64,000 nucleotides of DNA from Orobanche coerulescens. Taxonomy: Eukaryota; Streptophyta; Magnoliopsida; Lamiales; Orobanchaceae. Shown here piece after piece: positions 23,924-35,434 of the stretch. The position numbers and the translations under genes are program-made. Each line of letters begins with the position of its first letter. The stretch's first letter is position 1. Below the pieces are notes generated by a model. The model did not search any database, had not been told where the DNA came from, and saw nothing but the letters and a program-made list of their open reading frames with translations. The DNA lies in the NCBI GenBank assembly GCA_033398695.1, contig CM065810.1, forward strand, positions 145,639,858 through 145,703,857. The letters are read 5' to 3'.

Positions 23924-25152
23924 TGTTGTGTCAAGAATTAACACTCTCCGACCGGCGATCGTCTCGGAGATCGGGCGCGAGTCAGCTGTAGGCGGCCGAG
24001 TCGCTGTAGAGCGGCCAGAGCCTTTGCCCGAGCAGCCTAGGCAGAACTGCCGACCTCGACCAGGCGACCTAATCCTTAGCCCAGCGGACAAGCTAAATCG
24101 GCCAACCGAAGGTCCCAGGACAAGTCCCGGTGCCGAGCGATCGACCTCAGATACGATCGCGCGACCGACTCCTGGCGACCGACCAGCAGACGATCCTCCC
24201 TCGGCACCTGCCGACCGACCGACTGGAGACATTCGTCTCTCGACACTTGCCGACCGACCCTTGGCGACCGACCAATGCCGACCCTCAGCAACTGGCCTCA
24301 TATCGATCAACGCCGATGGCCATCCAGTCGACAAAGGCCGAGCCTCAAGACTGGCACCACGTGCAAGGACCGAGACAAGATCCGCGAATCTCGGGCCATT
24401 GACCACAGCCTGGCAGAATCTCTCCCGGTAGGCAAGCCGCGAAGGCATCGGTAGGGCCGCATGTGACTTTGATTCCGCCGAAAGCTGTCAGTGGGGCCGC
24501 ATGTGGCTGACTCCGGACGCGTGCTGGCTCCTTATTGGACCACCCAGCTGCTGCCAGCCTCTTCCTTGGAATTTAGCCCGACTGCCCGGGTGATCGCCCC
24601 ATTATAAAATTGGCCGGCAAGCGATCGGCACATTATTATAATGACCGGAAGGCGATCGCCCGCTAGAGGACAGGACCCGGCTGCCCCTATATATACATGG
24701 CTCCCAGCACTTGTCCAGGGGACCGAACTCTTACCGCACAAAGGCTCCAGAACTTGAACTCTCGGCATTCTCACGATTTGAGCACACAATACAGAAACAA
24801 CTTCAAGCACTTGGCTAATCTCCAACTCTTGGCAACGGCTATCTTTCGGTCTTACTTCTCCCGGCCTCTCTCATCAGGCAGACGATCGGCAGGGACGAAG
24901 AACACCAAGTTTCGCTCAAGAGCCGGATTAACAGAGTCTTTTTACACACATTGTATTTAGATTTCTCTCATTAATACTTGTATCCACGAATATTTGTATT
25001 AATACCATCTTGCGAGAGCATTCAAGCCCGGGCCTAACAAACCCGGCAAATCTTGTATTATTCATCTTCTATCGGAAGTGCTCCCGCAATTGTTGTTTGT
25101 TGTCCGTCTTCCAGCAGTATTAATCTTCGGATAAATATTTTGCGCAACAACA
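23924..25152 (+). repeat. E2 5' LTR
   Basis: A GC-rich first half with many CGACCGAC and GATCG words, a TATA box CTATATATAC at 24687-24696, then an AT-richer R/U5. GGCGATCGCC occurs at about 24651. Nearly identical to the 3' LTR at 36271. Confidence 0.9.
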
Positions 25153-25154
25153 AT

Positions 25155-25171
25155 TGGCGCTAGAGGAAGGG
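25155..25171 (+). other. E2 primer-binding-site candidate
   Basis: TGGCGCTAGAGGAAGGG begins two bases after the LTR end and is identical in E1 (37970-37986). Its form is typical of Tat elements; the priming tRNA was not identified. Confidence 0.6.
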
Positions 25172-25324
25172 CATCCAACCCTCGAATTTTTATACCTACC
25201 GTCCCGGAGAACACTCACTGTTCTCGGGGCAGATACTTGAAGTGACACTCACTGCACTTCAAAGAAATCCTTCAGAAATCATGTCTTCCGCCTCCGCGTC
25301 GAAGAAAGCCGCTGACCAGCCGGC

Positions 25325-25329
25325 CAGAC
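25325..25329. repeat. E3 target-site duplication, left
   Basis: CAGAC, matched by CAGAC at 34151-34155 after the other LTR. Confidence 0.95.
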
Positions 25330-25654
25330 TGTAACACCCCGAGATACTCGGAGTAATTACAGCGCCGTAAACCCTTTAAATAAGGATTTACAAGGCTAAT
25401 TAAAAAGAAAAGTAAATACAAGACATCAATACTGCGAAAATTCAAGTTTATGAAAACGTATAACTGGTTCAACGGGTAATTAATACAACCATATCGAATT
25501 AATATCAAAAAGACACGCGTACTCGAGCACAGAAACCAAACCAAGACCACAAATCTCCAATAACAATAAACATCACTGAACCCCTTCGTCGTCACGTCGG
25601 TACTGTGGCTGTTTCCCTGCTCCTTGGCTACCTGAACATCAAAACAAGTGTCCA

Positions 25655-25685
25655 CCCCCGAAGGGGTTAGCAAAACGATGCTAGT
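25655..25685 (-). other. Conserved double hairpin in E3 LTR
   Basis: CCCC-CGAA-GGGG followed by TAGCA-AAACGA-TGCTA; repeated at 32165-32196 in the other LTR. The position corresponds to the hairpins of E4 and E5. Confidence 0.5.
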
Positions 25686-25810
25686 ACAAGTATCATATTT
25701 AAACAATTCGAATATGCATCAACAATACACAACAAGATACATCACACGGACTTCCGCTACCGGAATCCGACAATGCGAATCTACAAGATTCCATTACACA
25801 CAGGTATTCC

Positions 25811-25975
25811 AATGATCCAGCGCCCTCAGCATAGATCCCAAGATGATCCCGTCGGACCAACACGAGGTGGAAATAACCCGTCCAATGATCCAGCGCCCTC
25901 AGCCTAGATCCCAAGATGATCCCGTCGGACCAACACGAGGTGGACATCCGATCCAGCGCCCTCAGCATAGATCGT
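25811..25975. repeat. Tandem repeat in E3 LTR
   Basis: GATCCAGCGCCCTCAGC starts three units at about 25814, 25887 and 25950 (periods 73 and 63 bp), each with GATCCCGTCGGACCAACACG in the first two. The same array is at about 32322-32486. Confidence 0.85.
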
Positions 25976-26335
25976 ACACGTATACAAACACAACTCATGC
26001 ATACACATATGCCAAATCATTACGTTCATAAACATGAACATATAAACGAATATCATGACAAATCAACGAAGTAAATATCATGTTCAACAACATGCATAAT
26101 CATACGCATACTCCAAAAATACCGATATTAACATATCACGATACTTGCCTCAAAGATGGCAAGAACGATATACTTCAATGCTCTCGACGCACTCGAAGGC
26201 CGCCCCCTCCGATCAACGTAACAAGCTCGAACCTTAACAAAAGGAACGATATACAAATCATCTCGAGTCGAACAATGGCCTAACATTTCGGCCTACGGCC
26301 GAAAATCTCAAACTAAACAATCTGCCTGGATTACT

Positions 26336-27492
26336 TAGCGCGCGCTACGTACTCTACGTAACGTGCGCTAAGCTGGACTGTTAGCGTACGCTATCGTATA
26401 AGACTAGCGTGCGCTAGACACTGGCGCGATCGACTCGATTGTCTCATAACGTACGCTACGTCGTTTTGTGCGAACCGAACCTCGATAGCGCACGTTAACT
26501 CACACGAGGTTAGCGTGCGCTAATCTTGCATGTGAGAATCGCAAAAGCTGGGTTGAATGATGAAGAACTTATGAATCCTATGGTGATGTTACAAGTTATC
26601 CTCGGGCATATCATGATAATAAGGTTTCTGGAAGATTTATGATTATGAAATACCAATATACGGATAGTTATCTCGATATCACAATTCCTCTACGATCTTC
26701 CAGAAATAATCTAAGTTCCATCGTCTAACGTTCCAAAACACATGATTCCAATGTATACAACGTATCAAATGGGTAATATCCGATTACTTGATCATAAATC
26801 GATTTAAACATGCTTAGGTGTCCTTATAATAAGATGGTTCAAAGGTTCATTCGACATCTAGTACCGATACGTCAAAAGTATCCTTCTAACATGTGATGAA
26901 TGACATACTTGCTATCCAAACATGATTCAAATCTTCCTTATGAACATACTAATCATTGGTGAAGAATCACCTACCTCGAAGTAGTGAAGAACACGGATGA
27001 AAAGAAGCAATCCAACACCGAAGTCTTGAACACCAATCTCCAATGATGTATGATCTTCAATCTCGAACTAGGAGGTTGAGGAGGTTGATACGGAGTGTTT
27101 AGGACGAAAGTAGTTATGTTCTATGTGTCAAAGTTCGGGTTGTGGGAGGAGAAGGAACTGAAATCACGAATAGGATCTTTGTCTATTTATAATAAATGGC
27201 TATTAGCGCGCTAGACCTGTTCGTAGCGTGCGCTAACGGCTCACGATCTAAGCGTACTCGGCACTTAGCGTGCGCTACGCATCGACACATGGCGTGCGCT
27301 AAGGCGTTGACTCGGCTTTTCCAAAGCCGTCCCGGGTACATCCGACACGATCCGACGGGTCCCCGGCCGAGATCTCACCTACCGCCGCGTCTCAATCAAT
27401 CGACCACGCATAGCGTGCGCTAATCACACTCGGTAGCGTGCGCTATGAAACCACGTTAGCGTCGCTACTCTCGGCTGTGGCGTGCGCTACAT
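26336..27492 (-). promoter_or_regulatory. E3 LTR TATA box with two palindrome arrays
   Basis: TAGCGTGCGCTA and variants such as TTAGCGTACGCTA, TAGCGCGCTA and TAACGTACGCTA occur about eight times in 27193-27492 and seven times in 26336-26523. The 5' LTR repeats this at 32840-33030 and 33703-34000. Confidence 0.6.
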
Positions 27493-27639
27493 GCCTGAAA
27501 TTTCAACCTTTATCACAAATACGAAATTATATGCTCGACAACATCGGATAATGAAATACAGAGAATAGTACTCATACAAAAGTACAATCATTACAATATC
27601 ATAAGTTCCAATTACATAACAGAAATCTCGGGTATTACA

Positions 27640-27653
27640 TCCTTCCTCCCTAA
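27640..27653 (-). other. E3 polypurine tract
   Basis: Minus-strand TAGGGAGGAAGGA next to the 3' LTR start TGTAATACCCG. Confidence 0.75.
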
Positions 27654-27674
27654 AAGAAAGTTTCGTCCCGAAAC

Positions 27675-28940
27675 TTAGGATGAAAACAACTCCGGATATT
27701 TAGCCTTCATACCGTCCTCCGTTTCCCAAGTGGCCTCTTCGACTCCATGCCGTGACCATTGTACTTTAACCAAATGTATTGGTTTATTCCTCAATTGTTT
27801 GATCCGGCTCTCAAGTATCTTGATTGGTCTCTCTTCAAAGGTGCCATCATTGGCTATCTCGATCTCGTCGAAATCAATGACGTGACTGGGGTCCGGTACA
27901 TACTTTCGCAGTTGGGATACGTGAAACACATTGTGAACATGACTCAGCGACGGCGGTAAGGCCAATCTGTATGCTAACTCTCCAACTCTCTCGAGGATCT
28001 CGAATGGTCCGATATATCTCAGACTGAGCTTGCCTCTCCTCCCAAAACGGAAAATCCCTCGAGTAGGAGACACCTTCAATAGCACATGATCCCCAACGTC
28101 GGACTCTAGAGGACGACGACGTACATCGGCATAAGACTTCTGTCGACTCTGGGCAGTCAATAGTCTCTCTCGAATCAAAGCTATCTTCTCTTGAGTCTGA
28201 ATAATCAACTCCGGTTCCGTCCCGATCAAATCCGAAGAATCATCCCAACACAGGGGTGATCGGCATCTCCTCCCGTACAAAGCTTCAAATGGTGCCATTC
28301 TAATAGAAGCATGCCAACTATTATTGTAAGTGAATTCGATCAAGGGCAAGTGAACTTCCCAATCAGTTGACCAATCCAACGCACAAGCTCTAAGCATGTC
28401 TTCTACAGTTTGAATAGTCCTTTCGGACTGACCGTCTGTTTGGGGATGATAAGCTGTGCTAAAGTTGAGCTCGATCCCAAAGCCTTATGGTGCCTTCCAT
28501 AAGTGCGACACGAAACGACCATCTCGATCCGAAATAATGGTCTTCGGCGTCCCATGCAATCGACTATCTCCGCAACAAATACTCGTGCCAATCTCTCGGG
28601 TCCCCATGTATCTTTGATTCCTAGGAAATGAGCCGACTTGGTTAGTCGATCAACTACGACCCAAATCATGTTCATTCTGCTCTAGTCCTTGGCATCTTGG
28701 TGATGAAATCCATCGAAATGTCCTCCCACTTCCATTCGGGGATCGGGCGGCTTTAACATCCCAGTGGTCGATGCTCAATCTTGACCTGCTTTGGCAAGTC
28801 AAACACTTGAAGCGTGCTGCTGCTCGTCCTTCTTCATATTCCCCACGGAAGTTTTGTTTAAGATCCTTATACATCGTACTGCAGCCCGGGAGAATACACA
28901 AGGGCGCGCTATGAGATTCTTTCAGAATAGTCCGTCTCAA
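27675..28940 (-). pseudogene. pol (int): E3 integrase with chromodomain
   Basis: Reading leftward: remains of the H2C2 zinc domain ending CLTCQ (about 28790-28940); core with the first Asp in SMDFIT (about 28700), WVVVDRLTKSAHF, second Asp in ISDRDGRF (about 28525-28550), and catalytic Glu in [10 protein letters not shown] (about 28415-28450); then a clean 240-codon frame (27675-28397) with [11 protein letters not shown], the GPY/F-like RYIGPFEIL, and a C-terminal chromodomain ([21 protein letters not shown] ... ATWETE, shown in part). The chromodomain identifies the chromovirus branch and in relatives guides insertion to heterochromatin. Frameshifts separate the core pieces. Confidence 0.9.
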
Positions 28941-29212
28941 GTCATCATCGTCGGGAACGCAAAGTCAGCTCTGAAATATCAGAACTCCATCGTCTTGTAT
29001 CACGAATCCTGGGGCTTTCCTTTCTTTACTTCATCACATAATCGAAGGATCAGAGAATCGTCCAACTGCTTGGACTTGATCTTCTCGACTAGTGATGAAG
29101 TCAGTTCCATCACATAAAGTCGCCCTTGGATTCCTGGTGCCCATACTTCAATCCCTTCGCGGATCAGTTCTCGTTGAATCTTTGATGCAGGCGTAAGAGC
29201 TTCAACACTCAA

Positions 29213-29860
29213 GAGAAAGCAGGTTTGCGGCTCAAAGCATCGGCTACTACATTTGCTTTCCCAGGATGATAGAGAATCTCCAAGTCGTAATCCTTGATCA
29301 ATTCCACCACCTTCTCTGCCTCATGTTTAATTCTTTACATTGAAAATGTATTTGAGGCTCTTATGATCTGTAAAGATCGACAATGAGTGCCGTATGAGAT
29401 AATGTCGCCAAATTTTCAAGGCAAAGACCACAATTTGCTAGCTCCGGATCATGAGTCGGATAATTAACTTCAAACGATTTTAGTTTCCGAGAAGCATAAG
29501 CAATCACTTTATCCTTTTGCATCAACACGCAACCCAAACCACGATTTGAAGCGTCGTGTATACCATAAATCCGCCAGCCTTACAGGGCGCTAATATAGGT
29601 GTCGTGCCGTCTCTTCTTAAGTTCGTCAAAACCACTGGCACTTCTCATTCCACGCGAACTTTTGAGTTTTCCAGAATTTGAGTGAGTGGACGAGCAATTT
29701 TGGAAAATCCCTCTACAAAGCGACGATAATATCGGCTAGTCCTAAGAAGCTTCGGACTTCCTTCACGTTCTTAGGAGCTTCCCATTCCAAGATTGCTTCG
29801 ACTTTTTCGGGTCCACTGAACTCCATCGGTGATATCACATGCCCAAGGAAGGTTACTTCC
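29213..29860 (-). pseudogene. pol (rnh): E3 RNase H and pol linker, degraded
   Basis: Frames shift repeatedly, but [26 protein letters not shown] and HPGKANVVADALSRK-like words are readable between about 29540 and 29220 on the minus strand, the order seen in Ty3/gypsy RNase H. No continuous frame covers the domain. Confidence 0.7.
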
Positions 29861-30473
29861 TTAAGCCGAACTCGCATTTAGAAAATTTTGCATATAGTGT
29901 TCCTTTCTCAAGATGCTCAAAACCACACGTAGATGTTTAGCATGATCCTCTGCGTCCCTCGAATAAATCAAAATGTCGTCAATGAAAACGACCACAAATT
30001 TATCCAAGTACTCCAAGAATACCCGATTCATTAATTGCATGAATACTGCAGGAGCATTGGTAAGTCCAAATGGCATCACTACAAATTCATAATGCGTCAG
30101 GGATCCGAAAGCGATTTGGTATATCTGATTCCTTAATCCTCAACTGATGGTATCCTGATCGCAAGTCAATCTTCGAGAATACCTTTGCCCCTTGCAGTTG
30201 ATCAAACAAGTCGTCGATCCGAGGTATAGGATACTTATTCTTGATCGTCATCTTGTTAAGCTCCCTGTAATCAATACACAGTCGGAGGGATCCGTCTTTC
30301 TTCCCGACAAAGAGAACGGGCGCTACCCAAGGGGAAACGCTCGGTTGAATATAGCCCTTCTGTAACAGTTCCTCCAGTTGCTTCTTGAGTTCATACATCT
30401 CGGTTGGCGCCATGCGGTATGGTGCCCTGGAAATAGGGGTTGCTCCAGGCTCTAATTCGATGGTGAATTCCAC
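29861..30473 (-). pseudogene. pol (rt): E3 reverse transcriptase
   Basis: Two frames. The first, 30473-30087, has [48 protein letters not shown] and [13 protein letters not shown]; the second, 30079-29861, has [20 protein letters not shown] and the catalytic FIDDILIYS motif. A frameshift lies between them near 30085. All core polymerase motifs are of Ty3/gypsy type; the thumb passes into the degraded RNase H. Confidence 0.9.
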
Positions 30474-30781
30474 TTCTCTTTGCGGAGGTAACCACAGTAG
30501 CTCGTCAGAAAAATATCCGAGAACTCATTCACAATCGGAATAGACGAGCTCTACTCCTTCCTCTTTCCTCATGGCATAACACCAAAGTCCATGACATCCT
30601 GTTTGATAATTTCTTGCTTTCATTGCTCGATCAATTTCCCGAGCTTCCGGTCTCCATCCTCGGAATAAGTGTTCGATCCGTCATCGACAATGAAGGAAAT
30701 GACTCTCTCTCGGTAATTGACATGACTCCATAACGGTTGAGCCAATCATCTCCGAGAATTAAATCGTCACCGAGATGTCAA
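30474..30781. other. E3 protease-RT linker, frameshifted
   Basis: No open frame; short words typical of this linker can be read in alternating minus frames. Nothing else is seen. Confidence 0.4.
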
Positions 30782-31048
30782 CTACGATAAGATTCGATGG
30801 CCAATCTCTCCTTCTATAGATCTTGGGAAATCCCTAGCTTCTAGTGTTCCCACAATTTTCTCTCCGCTCGGTAATCCCACAACATAAGGTTCACAATTAT
30901 ACAAGCACGAGATGTTCAAGCGTTTAACACATTTCAAAGATATAAAAGAATGCGTAGCTCCCGAATCGAACAAGACACTAGCTGGTTGCAAAAGGATGCG
31001 AATCGTACACGATGCAACGGCGGTGTTCAGTCGTCGAGATCTCCTCAT
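30782..31048 (-). pseudogene. pro: E3 aspartic protease
   Basis: An 88-codon minus frame holds VLFDSGATHSFIS, the active-site motif of retroelement pepsin-like proteases, followed by KRLNISC and YVVGLPSGEK. The frame breaks on both sides, so only the catalytic half remains readable. Confidence 0.85.
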
Positions 31049-31159
31049 TTCGTACGGCGTGGAGGAACGGACCCGGCCTTGGATGTCTCTCTCTTCCGGC
31101 GTTACTGCTGAAATCCACTCTGCGTGTCTGGTTCACTTATCTCCTTAGGAATCGGTGCC

Positions 31160-31796
31160 GAGTGCGGGTACCAAAAGATCTAGCGGCTCCACGGAAGGCC
31201 GCACGGTGCCCTTCTTGCCCACAATCGTAACAAGTCACAGAAGATGCGGTGCAATCACGTCGAACATGACCGGCTCAACCACAATTGTAGCATTTCTTTG
31301 ATGCGTCAGCTTGATGTTGCCGGAACTTCTTTCCGCCTCTAGAAGGATGTGGAGGTTTCCTAGCCGGATAAAAGGAAGACTGGCCCTTGCGGGCCCCACC
31401 ACTCTTGTTCTCTGCAAAGCTGCCGGTCACCTTCTGCTTCTTTGCCTCTACTGATTTCTCCATCGCCGCCTCTTTCATGTCGTAGGCCAGCGCTTTGTCT
31501 TGATACTGTCGCAATGTAGTACACTCGAATCCGGACATGTACTGCTGAATCTCCGGCTTCATCCGCATATCAAAATGAAAAATCTTTTCTGCCTCCGTTC
31601 TGACCAAGTGTCGCACACAAGTCAGCTGATGATTAAAAGTTTTGATTACATCTGTCACAGATGCCTCCGAACTCTGTGGTGAGAAAAACTCTCGGATCTT
31701 CGCCTCTCTAACTGGACGAGGACAATCCACGTGACGACTTCGGCTGAACAGTGATGTTACAACAACCCGTAAATCAAATAACGTAAACAGACCCAA
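31160..31796 (-). pseudogene. gag: E3 Gag, C-terminal half with damaged knuckles
   Basis: The frame 31796-31275 reads a Gag tail with KTFNHQLTCVRHLVRTEAEK and a basic linker ending KKCYNCG. A TGA then breaks the first knuckle (CYNCG-stop-AGHVRRDC); the second, CYDCGQEGHRAAF, lacks its last Cys. The capsid-like N-terminal part normally found between PBS and this region is absent, so the left end of gag was deleted or lost in assembly. Confidence 0.75.
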
Positions 31797-31828
31797 TTAA
31801 AACCCGACTGCCAAGATATCCATAAATC

Positions 31829-31844
31829 TTAGCTCCGATACCAT
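31829..31844 (-). other. E3 primer-binding site
   Basis: Minus-strand TGGTATCGGAGCTAAG five bases from the 5' LTR, initiator tRNA-Met type as in E4 and E5. Confidence 0.8.
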
Positions 31845-31848
31845 ATTC

Positions 31849-34150
31849 TGTAACACCCCGAGATACTCGGAGTAATTACAGCACCGTAAACCCTTTAAAT
31901 AAGGATTTACAAGGCTAATTAAAAAGAAAAGTAAATACAAGACATCAATACTGCGAAAATTCAAGTTTATGAAAACGTATAACTGGTTCAACGGGTAATT
32001 AATACAACCATATCGAATTAATATCAAAAAGACACGCGTACTAAGTACGAAACCAAACCAAGACCACAAATCTCCAATAACAATAAACATCTTGAACCCC
32101 TTCGTCGTCACGTCAGTCTTGTGCATTTCCTGCTCCTTGGCTACTGAACATCAAAACAAATGTCCACCCCCAAAGGGGTTAGCAAAACGATGCTAGTACA
32201 AGTATCATATTTAAACAATTCGAATATGCATCAACAATACACAACAAGATACATCACACGGACTTCCGCTCTGGAATCCGACAATGCGAATCTACAAGAT
32301 TCCATTACACACTGGTATTCCAATGATCCAGCGCCCTCAGCATAGATCCCAAGATGATCCCGTCGGACCAACACGAGGTGGAAATAACCCGTCCAATGAT
32401 CCAGCGCCCTCAGCCTAGATCCCAAGATGATCCCGTCGGACCAACACGAGGTGGACATCCGATCCAGCGCCCTCAGCATAGATCGTACACGTATACAAAC
32501 ACAACTCATGCATACACATATGCCAAATCATTACGTTCATAAACATGAACATATAAACGAATATCATGACAAATCAACGAAGTAAATATCATGTTCAACA
32601 ACATGCATAATCATACGCATACTCCAAAAATACCGATATTAACATATCACGATACTTGCCTCAAAGATGGCAAGAACGATATACTTCAATGCTCTCGACG
32701 CACTCGAAGGCCGCCCCCTCCGATCAACGTAACAAGCTCGAACCTTAACAAAAGGAACGATATACAAATCATCTCGAGTCGAACAATGGCCTAACATTTC
32801 GCCTACGGCCAAAATCTCAAACTAAACAATGCTGGATTACTTAGCGCGCTACGTACTCTACGTAGCGTGCGCTTAAGCCGACTGATAGCGACGCTATCGT
32901 ATAAGACTAGCGTGCGCTAGACACGAATCGCGATCGACTCGGCTGTCTCATAACGTACGCTACGACGTTTTGTGCGAAAACCGAACCTCGATAGCGCACG
33001 TTAACTCACACGAGTTAGCGTGCGCTAATCTTGCATGGCGAATCGCAAACCGAAATGGGTTGAATGATGAAGAACTTATGAATCCTATGGTGATGTTACA
33101 AGTTATCCTCGGGCATATCATGATAATAAGGTTTACGGAAGATTTATGATTATGAAATACCAATATACGGATAGTTATCTCGATATCACAATTCCTCTAC
33201 GATCATCCAGAAATAATCTAAGTTCCATCGTCTAACGTTCCAAAAAACATGAAACCAACGTATACAACGTATCAATCGGTAATATCCGATTACTTGATCA
33301 TAAATCGATTTAAACATGCTTAGGTGTCCTTATAATAAGATGGTTCAAAGGTTCATTCGACATCTAGTACCGATACATCAAAAGTATCCTTCTAACATGT
33401 GATGAGCGACATACTTGCTATCCAAACATGATTCAAATCTTCCTTATGAACATACTAATCATTGGTGAAGAATCACCTACCTCGAAGTAGTGAAGAACAC
33501 GGATGAAAAGAAGCAATCCAACACCGAAGTCTTGAACACCAATCTCCAATGATGTATGATCTTCAATCTCGAACTAGGAGGTTGAGGAGGTTGATACGAG
33601 TGTTTAGGACGAAAGTAGTTATGTTCTATGTGTCAAAGTTCGGGTTGTGGGAGGAGAAGGAATCGAAATCACGAATAGGATCTTTGTCTATTTATAATAA
33701 ATGGCTATTAGCGCGCTAGACCACATTCGTAGCGTGCGCTAACGGCTCACGATCTAAGCGTACTCGGCACTTAGCGTGCGCTACGCATCGACCTGTAGCG
33801 TGCGCTAAGGCGTTGACTCGGCTTTTCCCGAAAGCCGTCCAGGTACATCCGACACGATCCGACAGGGGTCCCCCGGCCAGATCTCACCTACCGCACGTCT
33901 CAATCAATCTGACCACGCATAGCGTGCGCTAATCACACTCGGTAGCGTGCGCTATGAAACCACGTTAGCGTACGCTACTCTCAGCCTGTAGCGTGCGCTA
34001 CATGCACAGAATTTCAACCTTTATCACAAATACGAAATTATATGCTCGACAACATCGGATAATGAAATACAGAGAATAGTACTCATACAAAAGTACAATC
34101 ATTACAATATCACAAGTTCCAATTACATAACAGAAATCTCGGGTATTACA
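31849..34150 (-). repeat. E3 5' LTR
   Basis: Same termini and internal elements as 25330-27639; TATA at about 33687-33701. It ends GGGTATTACA directly before the CAGAC target copy. Confidence 0.92.
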
Positions 34151-34283
34151 CAGACCCCCCGTTCCGTCCCAGTCCGAGCCGCAGCCGATGGTGGAAGGTA
34201 GCCGCCGCGGTCAGAGACGCTCGATCCCATCCCGGGACGGCGGCCCGAGCCTCTCGCTCGATCAGTTCCGAACCAATGAATAG

Positions 34284-35434
34284 ATCGAAGAGGCCATAGC
34301 CATCCTTCAGGAGCGACGGAGCGCTCTCGACGCGCCTCCTGCTATCACCCCCTCGGTCTCCCGCCGGAAGTCCAAGCGGAAGCTCAAGGCATTATTGGCC
34401 GAGCGATCGCCAGGAGGCTCTCGCCCGCAAGAAGAGGCGCTCGGCAGTCGGGGCACCTCTGTCTTCGATCGCACAGGCGGTGACCCGACAGCGGCGGGCG
34501 ATCCGGCCCGGCCTACGAGACGACGGAGTTTGAGTCCGTCACCAGGAGCTCGGCCTACTCGGCTCCCAGAAGGCAATCCAGCCGCCTGGCTCCCGCTCGC
34601 CAAATTGCCGAGGTCGGCAGCAGCGGAGTCAGGAGATCGGTACACGATCGCCTCGTCCCCCGCTCCCAAAGCTAATCCGCAAGCAACCGAGCCACGGCGA
34701 TTACCGCATTGCAACGTCAGATCGAAGACATGAAGGCGCTCCTGCAATCCGGGGCAGGCGCCATGAAGACGATCGCCGCGCCAAGCGAGCCGCTCACGAT
34801 CGACATCGAGCTCGCCCCGGTGCAGCACAAGATTGCTCCTCCTCAGACACCCGTGTACCAGGGGCGATCGGACCCCCAAACACACCTGCACAAGTTCAAC
34901 ATCTACATGACCGGGTGTGGGGCATCGGACGCGACCAGGTGCCGGATGTTCCCTCTGACACTGGACGACCTCGCCCACCGGTGGTACACCTCATTGCCAC
35001 CTCGGTCCATTGGCTCCTTTAACGAGCTGGCGCACATCTTCACGGAATACTTCGCCACCAGGGTCGTTCGGCCAGAAGGTCGCTTTCGCATGATGCAAAT
35101 CAAGCAGGGAGAAGAAGAGTCCGACTCGGACTACATCGACCAGGTGGACGTGATCATCCTCAACGGCGAGCCCGTAAGCGATGAGACCGCCCTCTACGCG
35201 GTCCTAGGAGGTTTCCAGGGCTTCTCGCCTATGTTCAGGCATCTCACGAAGACCCTACCGACGACCTACGCAGCCTTCCGGGCTAGAGCCGCAGATTTCC
35301 TGTCCAGGCAAAGGCTTCTTCTCAGCCTAGGAGTAGAGCGATCGGCACCCGCGCGACGACCTCCGGTCTCCCAGCCCGATCGCTACTATCCAGCAGAGCC
35401 GGAGGACTCGCTCACCGCCTACAGTCCATTTTAA
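34284..35434 (+). pseudogene. gag: E2 gag main part (Retrotrans_gag domain)
   Basis: After the amber codon the first frame runs to about 34700 through a Ser/Pro/Arg-rich linker. The capsid-like domain is in another frame, 34709-35434, with YQGRSDPQTHLHKFN, MTGCGASDATRCRMFPLTL, AHRWYTSLPPRSIGSF and MQIKQGEEESDSDYI, matching the corresponding segment of E1 gag. The frame stops at 35434 before the zinc knuckle that E1 retains. The frame change relative to the start is +2 here and +1 in E1, so it is independent damage. Confidence 0.85.

Larger units (their letters stand above)
25330..27639 (-). repeat. E3 3' LTR
   Basis: 2310 bp, against 2302 bp for the 5' LTR. Long identical stretches are separated by clusters of small indels. 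It holds a double hairpin (25655-25685), a tandem repeat (25811-25975) and palindrome arrays (26336-26523, 27193-27492) on both sides of a minus-strand TATA box, TTATTATAAATAGAC (27181-27195). Confidence 0.92.
25330..34150 (-). mobile_element. E3: Tekay/Del-like chromovirus (Ty3/gypsy)
   Basis: LTRs 25330-27639 and 31849-34150 (TGTAACACCCCG...GGGTATTACA) enclose a minus-strand gag-protease-RT-RNase H-integrase order with C-terminal chromodomain. A PBS for initiator tRNA-Met and a PPT are in place. The N-terminal half of gag is missing and pol has many frameshifts and stops. It sits inside E2, hence is the youngest of the nested series, which contrasts with its damaged coding region. Confidence 0.92.
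25281..34283 (+). pseudogene. gag: E2 gag start, split by E3, ending at amber codon 59
   Basis: An ATG at 25281 opens MSSASASKKAADQPAR, interrupted after 49 bases by E3 and resumed at 34156. With E3 and one target copy ignored, TAG at 34281-34283 is codon 59, the same codon position as in E1. Homology continues past the stop (EEAIAILQERR), so the stop lies within former coding sequence. Confidence 0.7.

Noticed and set aside
23820..24448. Open frames of 177-203 codons in the Tat LTR, and a 274-codon frame at 36050-36874
   Set aside because: They run over LTR termini and element junctions, have low-complexity R/P/D/T composition from CGACCGAC words and differ between the LTR copies.
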